64,000 nt of DNA from Pectobacterium fontis (GCF_000803215.1 NZ_JSXC01000024.1:1-64000), one strand, 5' to 3'. Counted from the stretch's first letter, positions 17,603-27,009 are shown. Numbers and translations: made by a program. The notes: generated by a model from the letters alone, not told the origin.

Positions 17603-19066
17603 TCAGGATTTCTGGTACTGGCGGAAACGCTGCTGCAATTGACGGAGCTGGTCGATACGGGCGTCGTAGCGTGCCTGTTCCAGGCTCCCCAATTTAACCA
17701 GTGAACTCGCGTTGCTCAGCAGCCGAATGGCTTGATCGAGCTGACCGCTGAGCGCCAAACTCTCTGCGCGCGCGGCAAGCTCTTCTGCTCGCTGGCCTTG
17801 TGCGGCTGCGGCTTGCGCCAGCAGATCCCAGCCGTTCGAATCGTCAGGATGTGCGTAAGTGTAGCGATACAGAATTTTGCTGGCGGCAGCAGGCTGTTTC
17901 CCTTCAACATAGGCATTGGCCAGATTAAGCTGAAGTACGGGATTCGCCTGCATTCCGGGTACGTTTTGTAAACGGGTGATCGCCTGCGTTGCGCGGTTTT
18001 GCCCCAGATCGATATCGGTCATCATATCCAGAAACCATGGGTTTTCTGGCGCGTTGCTGAGTAGCGGTTGCAGCACATTACGCGCCTCATCGTATTTTTT
18101 CGCCTGATAAAACTGGATTGCGCGGCCATACTTCGCAGCCAACTGCTCGCGTACATTACCCTTTTCCCATTGCACCAGCAGATCGTCGTTGAGCGGGCGA
18201 TCCGGTGATCCATACATGCCAAAGGTACGTATCTTGGCGAACAGAAAATCCTGAGAAGACTGGACCGGCGTTGAGCGCATCTGATTGGCGCGATTGCGGG
18301 CGTCAGACAGGCGGCTTTCGGGCAATGGGTGAGTCAGCAACATTTCCGGTGGTCTTGAGGCGTAGCGTGATTGATCCGCCAGCTTTTGCAGGAAATTCGG
18401 CATCGCTTGTGGATCGAAGCCCGCACGCTGCAATACCTGAATCCCAATGCGGTCTGCTTCTTGTTCATTGGCCTGTGTGAACGTAATCATGCCTTGCTGC
18501 GCGCCAGCCAGCGTACCGCTGAGCGCGGCCATCCCTAATTGTGGATTGGCCATTGCCAGCAGAATCGAACCAAGAGCGCCGACCCAGGTGAGCGGGGCGC
18601 TGCGCTGCTGTGATTCCATGCTGCGCGCCAGATGGCGCTGGGTAACGTGAGAGATTTCATGCGCCAGCACGGAAGCGAGTTCACTTTCGCTGTCGGCATA
18701 GCGGAACAGAGCGGAATGCAGTACTACGTTACCGCCGAAGAAGGCGAAGGCGTTGATATCATCATTACGGATCAGATAGAAATGGAACGGCGTGCGTACC
18801 GAATCGGCCTGTTTGACCAATCGGTTACCGAGCTGATTAAGGTAATTGGACAGCAACGGATCGTTGATAAGCGGTGCGCCTGCCCGTAACTGACGGACGT
18901 AAAAATCGCCCATCGCCAGTTCCTGATTAATGCTGAGTGTACCGCCTGCGGTGGTGCCGATATCCGGCAGCCGATCCTGCGTGTCGGCCTGTGCAGGAAG
19001 CAGGTTGCCAGCCAGTAATGCCCCAAACAGGACGGACATGACCGTTTTTCTTAACCGAATAGACAT
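17603..19066 (-). CDS. bepA: Outer-membrane assembly protease BepA
   Basis: A periplasmic M48 zinc metalloprotease with a C-terminal TPR domain that assists or degrades LptD and other barrel proteins at the BAM complex. Signal peptide cleavage is near AQA-D. The zinc site HEISH is in [14 protein letters not shown], with the third ligand in EQEAD. TPR helices occupy about 310-487. The frame can begin at a TTG at 19087, but the ATG at 19066 (MSIRLRKTV) gives the E. coli-like length of 487. Confidence 0.95.
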   Translation of the reverse strand: MSIRLRKTVMSVLFGALLAGNLLPAQADTQDRLPDIGTTAGGTLSINQELAMGDFYVRQLRAGAPLINDPLLSNYLNQLGNRLVKQADSVRTPFHFYLIRNDDINAFAFFGGNVVLHSALFRYADSESELASVLAHEISHVTQRHLARSMESQQRSAPLTWVGALGSILLAMANPQLGMAALSGTLAGAQQGMITFTQANEQEADRIGIQVLQRAGFDPQAMPNFLQKLADQSRYASRPPEMLLTHPLPESRLSDARNRANQMRSTPVQSSQDFLFAKIRTFGMYGSPDRPLNDDLLVQWEKGNVREQLAAKYGRAIQFYQAKKYDEARNVLQPLLSNAPENPWFLDMMTDIDLGQNRATQAITRLQNVPGMQANPVLQLNLANAYVEGKQPAAASKILYRYTYAHPDDSNGWDLLAQAAAAQGQRAEELAARAESLALSGQLDQAIRLLSNASSLVKLGSLEQARYDARIDQLRQLQQRFRQYQKS

Positions 19067-19216
19067 AACGGAAGATAACCTTATCAACAGCTAACGTGAA
19101 AGCATTCTGCGACTATCTTAGCCAGCGATGGCAAACAAAGAAATGCCCGAGCGGGAAAAACGTGCTGACAAGGGGGATCAACATGAAATAAATCTCATTT
19201 CATAGAGATAACGCTA

Positions 19217-19879
19217 TCAGGAATGAATCGATTTCAATGTTTCCAGGCGCTGTAGCCAGCCGGCAAAATGAGGACATTGCTGGCGAATCATATCCAACCC
19301 AATATCTGCGGCAATCAGTGGTCCATGTAGCGTTTTTTGATATTTAGGTATGGCAGAAAGAATTCGTTTTGAGGGCGCGGTTTGTGGACTGTTGTTAATG
19401 AACTCTGGGGAATCGAAAGCAAGTTTAATATTGTGGAGTTTTTCTATCGCTTTTTTGTCATCAACCCAGTCTGCGAATTTTTCTGGCTCACAAAATAATA
19501 ACGCTTCAAATTCATGCAATAAAAAATTGGCGATGAAATTCGGCTGAGCAATATCGGCATGAAAGGCATTTTCTAAATCTGCAACCCATGAATAAATATC
19601 TCCATTAACCGGTTTTCCCTGCCCAACTTTAGGGAAATCAGTGGGTAAGCCATAATAATCAATCAGCGTTGTTACCCAGGCCTTATTGTCTTGCTGACAC
19701 AGCCTGGTGATTTGATGTTTCACTTTTCCATAGCTGACGATTCCGCCTTTATGACCTCGGCTGGTTTGTGCCAGAATCGCATTAAGGTAAATACCTTGCC
19801 GCAAAAAGTAGGGAGACAATGTATCGCGAACAAATGTTTCTTCTGTTTGTCCTTCAACAAAAACATTAATCCTTGTCAT
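19217..19879 (-). CDS. DUF4276 protein, TOPRIM-like, paired with ATPase
   Basis: A 220-residue DUF4276 protein. Residues 5-15 read NVFVEGQTEET, which resembles the acidic first motif (VEGxTE/D) of TOPRIM domains in OLD-type nucleases, and LIDYYGLP near 72-79 could hold the second acidic cluster. The ATG is 2 nt after the stop of the upstream ATPase, so the two form a coupled pair. By analogy with PARIS (ATPase plus TOPRIM-like DUF4435) and OLD nucleases, it may be the effector of a defence module; this is inference. The pair sits where E. coli has perM. Confidence 0.75.
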   Translation of the reverse strand: MTRINVFVEGQTEETFVRDTLSPYFLRQGIYLNAILAQTSRGHKGGIVSYGKVKHQITRLCQQDNKAWVTTLIDYYGLPTDFPKVGQGKPVNGDIYSWVADLENAFHADIAQPNFIANFLLHEFEALLFCEPEKFADWVDDKKAIEKLHNIKLAFDSPEFINNSPQTAPSKRILSAIPKYQKTLHGPLIAADIGLDMIRQQCPHFAGWLQRLETLKSIHS

Positions 19880-19881
19880 GA

Positions 19882-20973
19882 TTATCGCTGTGGCCTCCCT
19901 CCAAGTATATTTTTCTTCCACAGTTCCCCTAAGCTGTAATCTTCCAGCCAGTCTTGCAGGGTGTCCTGCTCCAAACGTTTAAAGGTCGATGCACCAAGGT
20001 GTTTATCGACGACGATCAGGTCTTCGGCTTCGAATTCATTAACCAGTTCAACAGATTGTGTGGATACAATAAGCTGATGCTGCTCACTGGCACTGCTGAT
20101 GAGGGCAGCGAGTATGCTAATAGCGTACGGGTGCAGGCCTAATTCTGGCTCATCGATAATGATGGCGCTGGGCATATAGATTTCAGGCTGGAGCAGCACG
20201 GTCGCCAGCAGAATAAAACGCAGTGTGCCATCGGATAATTCATGGGCTTTAAACGGAATATCCTGCTCTTTTTCGACCCATTCGAGCTGAATGCTGTCTG
20301 GACTATCTGACGTTGGGCGGAGATAAAAATCACCAAAAAAAGGAGCCACCATTTGGATTGTTTTTACGATGCGTTGGTAGTATTCGGTGTGATTTTTTTG
20401 CAGACGGAACAAAAATGCGGCCAGATTAGCACCGTCCTCGCGCAAATAGTCATTATCGTTAATGCGGTGGATTTGTTTGACTCGGGCACTTTCACTGGTG
20501 TCATGAAAATGGTAGACGCGCCAGCGACGCATGGCAGGCAGAGTATATTTTTTTATATTTGAACGATGTTCTTCTGCTAAGGATTCAAAATGACCTGAAT
20601 TTACACCGTTATCACCGTTGATATTCCACCACAGTGCTTCTCGCTGAAACATCATACGGTTATCGTTAGTGGGTTCCAGAGCGAACTTATAACCATTATT
20701 GCCGAAATAGAGCTCACCTTTTAGTGTTTCCGTTTTCTTACGGCCAAAATGCAATAACGCATCCGGGCCACCAGATTTACCGACTAACATTTGTAATCGC
20801 TTATCCAGTAATGTGGCAATGAGTCGGAAAAAACCAATAAAATTCGATTTTCCAGCACCATTTGCGCCAATTAGTACATTTAGGCAACCCATACGCAGAT
20901 CGCAGCGAGCAATTGATTTATACCCTTCAATTACTATATGGCTTAGATGATCGCTCTTAGTTACCGTTTTCAT
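19882..20973 (-). CDS. AAA/ABC-type ATPase (COG4637-like) paired with DUF4276
   Basis: A 363-residue soluble ATPase of the SMC/RecF/OLD kind. It has Walker A GANGAGKSN (37-45), an ABC-like signature ELSDGT (245-250), Walker B IIIDEPELGLHP (271-282) and a switch segment STQS (304-307), where relatives usually have STHS. There are no membrane segments. It is co-transcribed with the DUF4276 gene. The DNA is visibly AT-richer than bepA and bcp on either side, which suggests transfer. A sensor or regulator role for the partner is likely; the trigger is unknown. The ribosome-binding site is weak. Confidence 0.8.
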   Translation of the reverse strand: MKTVTKSDHLSHIVIEGYKSIARCDLRMGCLNVLIGANGAGKSNFIGFFRLIATLLDKRLQMLVGKSGGPDALLHFGRKKTETLKGELYFGNNGYKFALEPTNDNRMMFQREALWWNINGDNGVNSGHFESLAEEHRSNIKKYTLPAMRRWRVYHFHDTSESARVKQIHRINDNDYLREDGANLAAFLFRLQKNHTEYYQRIVKTIQMVAPFFGDFYLRPTSDSPDSIQLEWVEKEQDIPFKAHELSDGTLRFILLATVLLQPEIYMPSAIIIDEPELGLHPYAISILAALISSASEQHQLIVSTQSVELVNEFEAEDLIVVDKHLGASTFKRLEQDTLQDWLEDYSLGELWKKNILGGRPQR

Positions 20974-21125
20974 GATGATGTTATTGCCTTATGTGACTGC
21001 GTTACTTGCCTTTCACGATAACGCGGCATGTTGGTCTACTGTGATATAGCAGAAATAAGAGATGAGGTCTTGTCCCGACTCGCTGATTCAACAAACTATT
21101 GTGAGCATTTTCCAGAATCAGGAGA

Positions 21126-21149
21126 ACCGGCACCTATGACGGTGCCGGT
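21126..21149 (-). other. Hairpin after bcp
   Basis: A perfect 9-bp stem ACCGGCACC/GGTGCCGGT with a 6-nt loop, 21 bp beyond the bcp stop. There is no T run on the minus strand, so termination is uncertain. Confidence 0.5.
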
Positions 21150-21170
21150 GGTCGATGTGAAAACCGCGAA

Positions 21171-21638
21171 TCAGGCGTTTTTCAGATAATCGAGAACGAT
21201 GTCGTGGTGGTTGCTGGTTTTGAAGTCGTCAAACACCTTCTCCACCTTACCGTTTTCATCGATCAGGAAGCTGATGCGATGAATGCCGTCATAGGTTTTC
21301 CCCATGAAGGTTTTTTCTCCCCACACGCCAAATCCTTCTGAAACCTGATGATCCTCATCAGAAAGCAGCGTGAAATTTAAGACTTCTTTCTCGACAAAGC
21401 GGGACAATTTTTCTGATTTGTCTGTGCTAATGCCGAGCACTTCAACGCCATATTTTTTCAGGTCGTCCATGTTATCACGCAGACCACAGGCCTGAACGGT
21501 GCATCCTGGCGTCATCGCTTTAGGGTAGAAATACACCAACACTTTCTGTCCCTGGAAGTCGGTTAAATTTACTTGTTCGCCATCTTGGTCGGGCAAGCTA
21601 AATTTCGGTGCAATATCACCGGCTTTCAGTGTGTTCAT
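21171..21638 (-). CDS. bcp: Thioredoxin-dependent thiol peroxidase Bcp
   Basis: A 155-residue peroxiredoxin (PrxQ/BCP type) reducing hydrogen and organic peroxides with thioredoxin. The peroxidatic cysteine in TPGCTVQAC (residue 46) and the resolving cysteine five residues later (51) are both present. ATG at 21638 is preferred over the preceding GTG because GGAGAG is spaced correctly and the product aligns with E. coli Bcp. It follows gcvR with a 78-bp gap. Confidence 0.96.
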   Translation of the reverse strand: MNTLKAGDIAPKFSLPDQDGEQVNLTDFQGQKVLVYFYPKAMTPGCTVQACGLRDNMDDLKKYGVEVLGISTDKSEKLSRFVEKEVLNFTLLSDEDHQVSEGFGVWGEKTFMGKTYDGIHRISFLIDENGKVEKVFDDFKTSNHHDIVLDYLKNA

Positions 21639-21716
21639 CACGACTCTCCGTCTTGTTTCTCTTCATGCTGTGGATATGCCCATAATATTGCAACGTTATG
21701 CTATTGGGCACAAATA

Positions 21717-22268
21717 CTATTGGGCATAGTTAACGACGCTAATACTGCCTTGTGCGTGCAATTCTGTACATAGCTGATGAAAAGCTGGCTCAATAATTGC
21801 GCTATCCAGCGTGGCAGAACTGTGTGCGGCAATCTGAATATACAACTGCGGCGGCTTGTCACCCTCGGCGGGCTGGGTTTTTGAAACCAGCTCAGCAATG
21901 TTTAACTGGTGAGAATCGAACAAATCGGTAAAACGCTCGATGATGTGAGGAGAATCGGCAACGTCAATTTTCACCCAAACGGTAGAGGGTGTCGGCTGAC
22001 TGGCCTGTGACTCCGTGCGTTTCATCACGATCAGCAAATCCATTTCTGCGCCTTTCAGCGGCAGCGTCGATTCAATCAGCGTTATCGCGTTCCAACTGCC
22101 GGACAGCAGCATAATAAACGTGAACTCTTTGCCCAACATAGCAAGACGGCTATCTTCGATATTGCAGCCACAGCTACTGACGTGACGGGTAATCGCATTG
22201 ACAATGCCGGGGCGATCAACCCCCAGCGCGGTAATAACCAGATAGTGTTCTTGTGAGCGTGGCAACAT
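21717..22268 (-). CDS. gcvR: Glycine cleavage system repressor GcvR
   Basis: A 183-residue protein with two ACT domains that binds glycine and antagonises GcvA, controlling the gcvTHP operon. The stretch HYLVITALGVDRPGIVN starts the first ACT domain; the second begins near VKIDVADSPHIIERF. The frame extends 20 codons further upstream, but ATG at 22268 matches E. coli and has AGGA 6 nt before it. The leader carries a four-hairpin element ending 42 nt from the start, unlike E. coli. The C-terminus is about seven residues shorter than in E. coli. Confidence 0.93.
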   Translation of the reverse strand: MLPRSQEHYLVITALGVDRPGIVNAITRHVSSCGCNIEDSRLAMLGKEFTFIMLLSGSWNAITLIESTLPLKGAEMDLLIVMKRTESQASQPTPSTVWVKIDVADSPHIIERFTDLFDSHQLNIAELVSKTQPAEGDKPPQLYIQIAAHSSATLDSAIIEPAFHQLCTELHAQGSISVVNYAQ

Positions 22269-22310
22269 CATGCTTCCTGTCTTTTTCCTCATTAACACAT
22301 GGTAAACATA

Positions 22311-22495
22311 AAAAATTGCCTGGAGCAATTTTTAACGCCGCTTGCGGCGGCCCGAAGGGCGGCGGGCAGGGATAGCCCGCCGTAAAAAACCTGGAGCAAT
22401 TTTTAACGCCGCTTGCGGCGGCCCGAAGGGCGGCGGGCAGGGATAGCCCGCCGTAAAAAACCTGGAGCAATTTTTAACGCCGCTTGCGGCGGCCC
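22311..22495 (-). repeat. Four-hairpin element, copy C, with tandem 71-bp duplication
   Basis: A 71-bp unit occurs twice exactly (22319-22389, 22390-22460), then 35 bp of a third (22461-22495). Each full unit holds stems GGCGGGC/GCCCGCC, GCCC-GAA-GGGC and GCCGC-TT-GCGGC. The unit nearest gcvR also has AAAAATTGC-N5-GCAATTTTT (22311-22333). Read on the minus strand, stem order equals copies A and B. It lies in the gcvR upstream region in sense orientation. Confidence 0.9.
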
Positions 22496-22568
22496 AGACA
22501 ATATTTCGTGATTATGGGCATTCGCGCTAAGGTAAGCGCTGGTAACCCGAGATAAAGCACCTTTCATC

Positions 22569-23381
22569 ATGCGACGCCATCAAATGACTAACGACTGGGT
22601 AAAACAGGCTCAGCATCCTGCCTCGTTCGAGCGAATTGAGGCTTTCTTCCGTGGGCATGGCTACGACCCCCATCGGCACGATACCTATGCGATTGGGCGA
22701 ACGCTATCCGGCGTGCAGCGCTTTCACTATCGCGGAAGCCTGTGCAATAGCGTGCCGGGGGGAACGCTGGTGCTCCACCCTGATGAGATTCATGATGGCG
22801 AAGCTGGTTCTGTCGACGGCTTTCAGTACCGCATGATTTACGTTGAACCTGCGCTGATTCAAAAAATACTCGGCGGCAAACCTTTGCCCTACGTGAACGG
22901 CGGTATATCCAACGATCCACGTCTGTTTGCGGCAACGGAACCCTTGCTCAGAGCCATGGAAGAGGCGTTTGATGAGTTGGAAGAAGACGATGTGCTCTAC
23001 GATCTGGCGCACGCGCTGTCGGCCGTTGGTGGGCAGCGGCATCAGCGGCGCTTATTCGACTATCACGCTGCCGAGCGAGCGCGTGAATACATTCATGATG
23101 CTTTCGATAAAACGATTACGCTGGATGAACTGGCGCAGGTAAGTGGTCGGGATCGCTGGAGCCTGACGCGTGACTTCCGTGCGATCTTCGGGACGACGCC
23201 GTACCGCTATGTCACTATGCGCCGTCTCGAACACTGTCGGCGGCTCATGCTGGCCGGTGACAGCCTCGTCGACATTGCTGCTCGGACGGGCTTCGCAGAC
23301 CAAAGCCATATGACGCGCCATTTCGTGAAGGCATTTGGCATTTCTCCCGGTCACTGGCAGCGCATGTTCACCGTGCCTTAG
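22569..23381 (+). CDS. AraC-family transcriptional regulator
   Basis: A 270-residue regulator with an N-terminal cupin-like effector domain (about 10-150, HGYDPHRHDTYAIG) and a C-terminal pair of helix-turn-helix motifs (about 170-267, ITLDELAQVSGRDRWSLTRD and LVDIAARTGFADQSHMTRHF). The effector and targets are unknown. It sits between gcvR and dapA, which are neighbours in E. coli, together with the small cupin gene 76 bp downstream. A second ATG at 22584 is an equally good start because no clear ribosome-binding site is seen. Confidence 0.88.
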   Translation: MRRHQMTNDWVKQAQHPASFERIEAFFRGHGYDPHRHDTYAIGRTLSGVQRFHYRGSLCNSVPGGTLVLHPDEIHDGEAGSVDGFQYRMIYVEPALIQKILGGKPLPYVNGGISNDPRLFAATEPLLRAMEEAFDELEEDDVLYDLAHALSAVGGQRHQRRLFDYHAAERAREYIHDAFDKTITLDELAQVSGRDRWSLTRDFRAIFGTTPYRYVTMRRLEHCRRLMLAGDSLVDIAARTGFADQSHMTRHFVKAFGISPGHWQRMFTVP

Positions 23382-23457
23382 CCTACTTGCACAATCGTTC
23401 AATACAGTCGGTACTCTGCTTCGCTAGTCTGAGGACGTCATCATAAGGAGAGACGAT

Positions 23458-23820
23458 ATGTATAAATCCATTAATTTTGCCCAAAAGTTAGCGTTATTTG
23501 ACGATCGCTGGCAGCCAAAAGTGATCGCTGAGATGAATGACTATCAGTTTAAAATCGTTAAAATTCAGGGCGATTTTATCTGGCATTCCCATCCCGAAAC
23601 GGACGAAACGTTCATCGTACTGGAAGGCCAATTGAGAATCGATTTTCGTGACGGTGATGTGCGCATCAATGCAGGGGAAATGTATGTCGTTCCGAGCGGC
23701 GTTGAACACAAGCCTTATGCAGAACACGAAGTAAAACTGCTGCTGATTGAACCGAAAGGCGTGCTGAATACCGGTCATGAAGGCGGCGAACGGACGGCTG
23801 AGAATGATATTTGGATTTGA
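23458..23820 (+). CDS. Small cupin-domain protein
   Basis: A 120-residue single-domain cupin. Metal-binding residues are visible as HSHPETDETFIVLEG (cupin motif 1) and PSGVEHKPYAEH (motif 2). AAGGAG is well placed before the ATG. It may be an isomerase or a ligand-sensing protein; nothing in the sequence gives a substrate. Same-strand neighbour of the AraC regulator, which may control it. Confidence 0.85.
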   Translation: MYKSINFAQKLALFDDRWQPKVIAEMNDYQFKIVKIQGDFIWHSHPETDETFIVLEGQLRIDFRDGDVRINAGEMYVVPSGVEHKPYAEHEVKLLLIEPKGVLNTGHEGGERTAENDIWI

Positions 23821-23869
23821 ACGGCTGAGTAAAAAACAACCTACAACGTCCCGCGAATGATGTAGATGT

Positions 23870-23931
23870 CGCAGTAAACGGGCTGCTTTTGTAGCAAAAC
23901 ATCAGAAGCATTTTTAATTTCGTTTACTGCG
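23870..23931. other. Long-arm inverted repeat before dapA
   Basis: CGCAGTAAACG (23870-23880) pairs perfectly with CGTTTACTGCG (23921-23931), with a 40-nt AT-rich loop. It lies between the cupin gene and dapA. It could be a cupin terminator (a short A/T-rich stretch follows) or a repeat. Confidence 0.5.
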
Positions 23932-24034
23932 TCATAAAAAAACCTGCGTCATGCACCGACAACGCCCTTGTGCGCTTGCTTTTGCATAGAAGTCAAAAGT
24001 ACCATGAAGCACTTGTTTGTGGAGGGGATGGCCA

Positions 24035-24913
24035 ATGTTTACGGGAAGTATTGTTGCGCTGGTTACGCCGATGGACGCCAAAGGCGCCGTCGATCGGGCG
24101 AGCTTGAAAAAACTGATTGATTATCATGTCGCTAGCGGTACATCGGCGATTGTCTCTGTTGGCACGACGGGTGAATCCGCCACGCTGAGCCATGACGAAC
24201 ATGGCGATGTCGTACTGCTGACGCTGGAGCTGAGTGACGGCCGTATTCCTGTTATCGCAGGAACAGGGGCCAACGCGACTGCCGAAGGTGTTTCACTGAC
24301 CAAACGTTTTCACGGCACGGGTGTTGTCGGTTGTCTGACGGTCACACCGTACTACAATAAACCCACGCAGGAAGGCCTGTATCAGCACTTCAAAGCGATT
24401 GCCGAGCATACCGATCTGCCGCAAATCCTGTATAACGTACCTTCCCGTACCGGCTGCGATATGCTGCCGGAAACCGTTGCCCGTTTGTCCGAAGTGAAAA
24501 ATATTGTCGCAATTAAAGAAGCAACGGGGAACTTAAGTCGGGTAAGCCAGATCCAAGAGCTGGTTAGTGAAGACTTCATTTTGCTGAGCGGCGATGACGC
24601 CAGCGGTCTGGACTTTATGCAACTCGGCGGTAAAGGTGTGATTTCTGTTACGGCGAATATTGCTGCGCGTGAAATGGCAGAGCTTTGCACGCTGGCGGCG
24701 CAGGGCAATTTTGTCGAGGCGCGCCGTTTGAATCAGCGCCTGATGCCACTGCATCAGAAATTATTTGTTGAACCCAACCCTATCCCGGTGAAGTGGGCTT
24801 GTCAGGAGTTGGGACTCATAGCGACCGATACGCTACGCCTGCCGATGACACCACTGACCGATTCCGGTCGTACGGTGATGGGGCAAGCACTTAAGCAAGC
24901 GGGTTTGCTGTAA
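24035..24913 (+). CDS. dapA: 4-hydroxy-tetrahydrodipicolinate synthase DapA
   Basis: A 292-residue class I aldolase condensing pyruvate and aspartate semialdehyde, the first committed step to diaminopimelate and lysine. The signature [14 protein letters not shown] (near 43), the catalytic tyrosine in [10 protein letters not shown] and the Schiff-base lysine in AIKEATGN (near 161) are present. The ATG at 24035 is taken because MFTGSIVAL matches E. coli; the frame extends six codons upstream. bamC follows 16 bp downstream in an operon. Confidence 0.97.
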   Translation: MFTGSIVALVTPMDAKGAVDRASLKKLIDYHVASGTSAIVSVGTTGESATLSHDEHGDVVLLTLELSDGRIPVIAGTGANATAEGVSLTKRFHGTGVVGCLTVTPYYNKPTQEGLYQHFKAIAEHTDLPQILYNVPSRTGCDMLPETVARLSEVKNIVAIKEATGNLSRVSQIQELVSEDFILLSGDDASGLDFMQLGGKGVISVTANIAAREMAELCTLAAQGNFVEARRLNQRLMPLHQKLFVEPNPIPVKWACQELGLIATDTLRLPMTPLTDSGRTVMGQALKQAGLL

Positions 24914-24929
24914 TCGTTAGGGAGATTTA

Positions 24930-25967
24930 ATGCGTTATTCATTACAAAAGTCGATGGTGGCGAAAGTCGTTGGCCTATCAGTCGTGATGTTGCTTGCGGC
25001 TTGTTCCAGCGATCAGCGCTATAAGCGTCAGGTCAGTGGCGATGAATCCTATCTTAAGGCACCGGCGCAACACGCGCTAAATACGCCAGCCGGGATGATT
25101 TTACCGGTGCAGAATGGGGATTATGATGTACCGCCAGTTACCCTGAATGGCGCGGTTGGCAAGGAGCTGGATATTCGTCCTCCTGTGCAGCCATTGGCCT
25201 TGTTGAATGGTTCCCGCACCCAGATATCAGGAGATACGGCAACGCTGTTGTTAGAAAACAGCGCGCAAAACAGCCAGCTCTGGTCTCAGGTTATCCGCGT
25301 GCTGCAAGACAAAGCATACACGATTGCCAGCCGTCAGGATGCCAACCAAACGCTGACGACTGACTGGATTTCATGGCTGCGTGAAGATGAAGACGTGCCG
25401 TATCAGGGGCGTTATCAGATTTCCGTGCAACAGCAGGGCTATCAGGTTGCGCTGATCGTGAAACTGCTGGGATTACAACTGAACGGCCAGCCGGTAACAA
25501 CGAGCGATCAGGCTCAGCGCTACACCGGCCTGATGATGAATGCGCTCAGCAACGGTCTGGATACGCAGGCAACCGCGCGTGAAAACGCACTGGCAAACCG
25601 CACGGTGGGTTCGCTGGATGTGCAGAGCGGGGCGGATGATACTGGTCTGCCACTGCTGGTTGTGCGTGGCCCGTATACCGTTGTGTGGGAGCGTCTGCCC
25701 GCGGCGTTGGACAAGATTGGCATGAAGGTTAACGATCGCAGCCGTCCTCAGGGTTCTGTCTCCGTAACATATCGGGCACCGAGCAGCGGAACCTGGAGTG
25801 ATCTGGGCGCGAAAAACCCCGAACTACCTAACGGCGATTACAAATTGCAGGTCGGTGATTTAGATAACCGCAGTAGTCTGCAATTTATTGATGCCAAAGG
25901 GCATACGCTAACCCAGTCGCAGAACGATGCGCTGGTGGCCGTATTCCAGGCGGCGTTTAGTAAATAA
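24930..25967 (+). CDS. bamC: Outer-membrane assembly lipoprotein BamC
   Basis: A 345-residue lipoprotein of the BAM complex. The lipobox LLAAC is at residues 21-25, followed by the unstructured N-terminal segment that binds BamD and two helix-grip domains (about 100-220 and 230-345). It is directly after dapA, the E. coli order. An imperfect terminator follows the stop. Confidence 0.95.
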   Translation: MRYSLQKSMVAKVVGLSVVMLLAACSSDQRYKRQVSGDESYLKAPAQHALNTPAGMILPVQNGDYDVPPVTLNGAVGKELDIRPPVQPLALLNGSRTQISGDTATLLLENSAQNSQLWSQVIRVLQDKAYTIASRQDANQTLTTDWISWLREDEDVPYQGRYQISVQQQGYQVALIVKLLGLQLNGQPVTTSDQAQRYTGLMMNALSNGLDTQATARENALANRTVGSLDVQSGADDTGLPLLVVRGPYTVVWERLPAALDKIGMKVNDRSRPQGSVSVTYRAPSSGTWSDLGAKNPELPNGDYKLQVGDLDNRSSLQFIDAKGHTLTQSQNDALVAVFQAAFSK

Positions 25968-25977
25968 CGCATAAACC

Positions 25978-26005
25978 AAGGGTCGGATTATCCGGCCCTT
26001 CTTCA
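25978..26005 (+). terminator. Terminator after bamC
   Basis: AAGGGTCGGA-TTA-TCCGGCCCTT, a 10-bp stem with one G-T wobble, then CTTCATTC. The T tract is interrupted. Confidence 0.65.
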
Positions 26006-26097
26006 TTCAACAATCTTTACCCGAATTGGCAAGTATTTGGGGAAGCGTTAAATATCGGGTCGTATTTTTTGACCCTCACTGTGTGGAGTAATTAAAG

Positions 26098-26811
26098 ATG
26101 CAAAAGCGAGCTGAGCTGTATCGTGGAAAGGCGAAAACCGTCTACACCACCGAAGATCCTGATCTACTGGTGCTGGAATTTCGCAATGATACATCAGCAG
26201 GAGACGGTGCGCGCATTGAGCAGTTTGACCGTAAAGGCATGGTGAATAACAAGTTCAACCATTTCATTATGAGCAAACTGGAAGAAGCCGGAATCCCAAC
26301 GCAAATGGTGAGCCTGCTGTCTGACAATGAAGTGCTGGTGAAGAAGCTGGAGATGGTGCCAGTCGAGTGTGTCGTGCGCAACCGCGCGGCGGGGTCGCTG
26401 GTAAAACGTTTGGGTATCGAAGAAGGTATCGAGCTGAATCCGCCGTTGTTCGATTTGTTCCTGAAAAACGATGCGATGCATGACCCGATGGTGAACGAAT
26501 CTTACTGCAAGACGTTCGGCTGGGTGAGCGAAGAGAATCTGGCGCGCATGAAGGAACTGAGCTACAAAGCGAACGATGTTCTGAGCAAACTGTTTGGTGA
26601 TGCCGGGCTGATTCTGGTCGATTTCAAGCTGGAATTCGGTCTGTTCAAAGGTGAAGTCGTGCTGGGTGATGAGTTCTCACCAGACGGTAGCCGCCTGTGG
26701 GACAAAGCGACGCTGAACAAAATGGATAAAGACCGTTTCCGTCAGAGCCTCGGTGGTTTGATTGAAGCGTATGAAGAAGTTGCGCACCGTATCGGCGTAA
26801 AATTAGACTAA
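26098..26811 (+). CDS. purC: SAICAR synthase PurC
   Basis: A 237-residue enzyme joining aspartate to CAIR with ATP in purine synthesis. It opens [20 protein letters not shown] and carries the signatures [14 protein letters not shown] and [11 protein letters not shown] (SAICAR synthetase motifs 1 and 2). Length equals E. coli PurC. It is a single gene; no PurR operator with the central CG could be found in the 130 bp upstream. Confidence 0.97.
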   Translation: MQKRAELYRGKAKTVYTTEDPDLLVLEFRNDTSAGDGARIEQFDRKGMVNNKFNHFIMSKLEEAGIPTQMVSLLSDNEVLVKKLEMVPVECVVRNRAAGSLVKRLGIEEGIELNPPLFDLFLKNDAMHDPMVNESYCKTFGWVSEENLARMKELSYKANDVLSKLFGDAGLILVDFKLEFGLFKGEVVLGDEFSPDGSRLWDKATLNKMDKDRFRQSLGGLIEAYEEVAHRIGVKLD

Positions 26812-26831
26812 CTGCGCAATCGTTTCCGTTC

Positions 26832-26862
26832 AGGCCGTCTGGTTGTAATAGCGTGACGGCCT
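26832..26862 (+). terminator. Hairpin after purC
   Basis: AGGCCGTC and GACGGCCT separated by 15 nt, 20 bp after the purC stop, then AAATGTTTTGCC. A modest terminator. Confidence 0.5.
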
Positions 26863-27009
26863 AAATGTTTTGCCTATTTATTCTCAGAATGTTGCTTTAT
26901 CTTTCTCTTCTCTGACTCGTAATGTGCTGACCGGCCCTGATATCGATTGATGCTATCATCGCTGTTTGCTTAACGCGCAACCTGACTACTTTTCGACTGA
27001 CTCGCATCC

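Noticed and set aside
26030-26060. Possible PurR box before purC (GGCAAGTATTTGG)
   Set aside because: The central CG needed by PurR is TA here, so it was not called.
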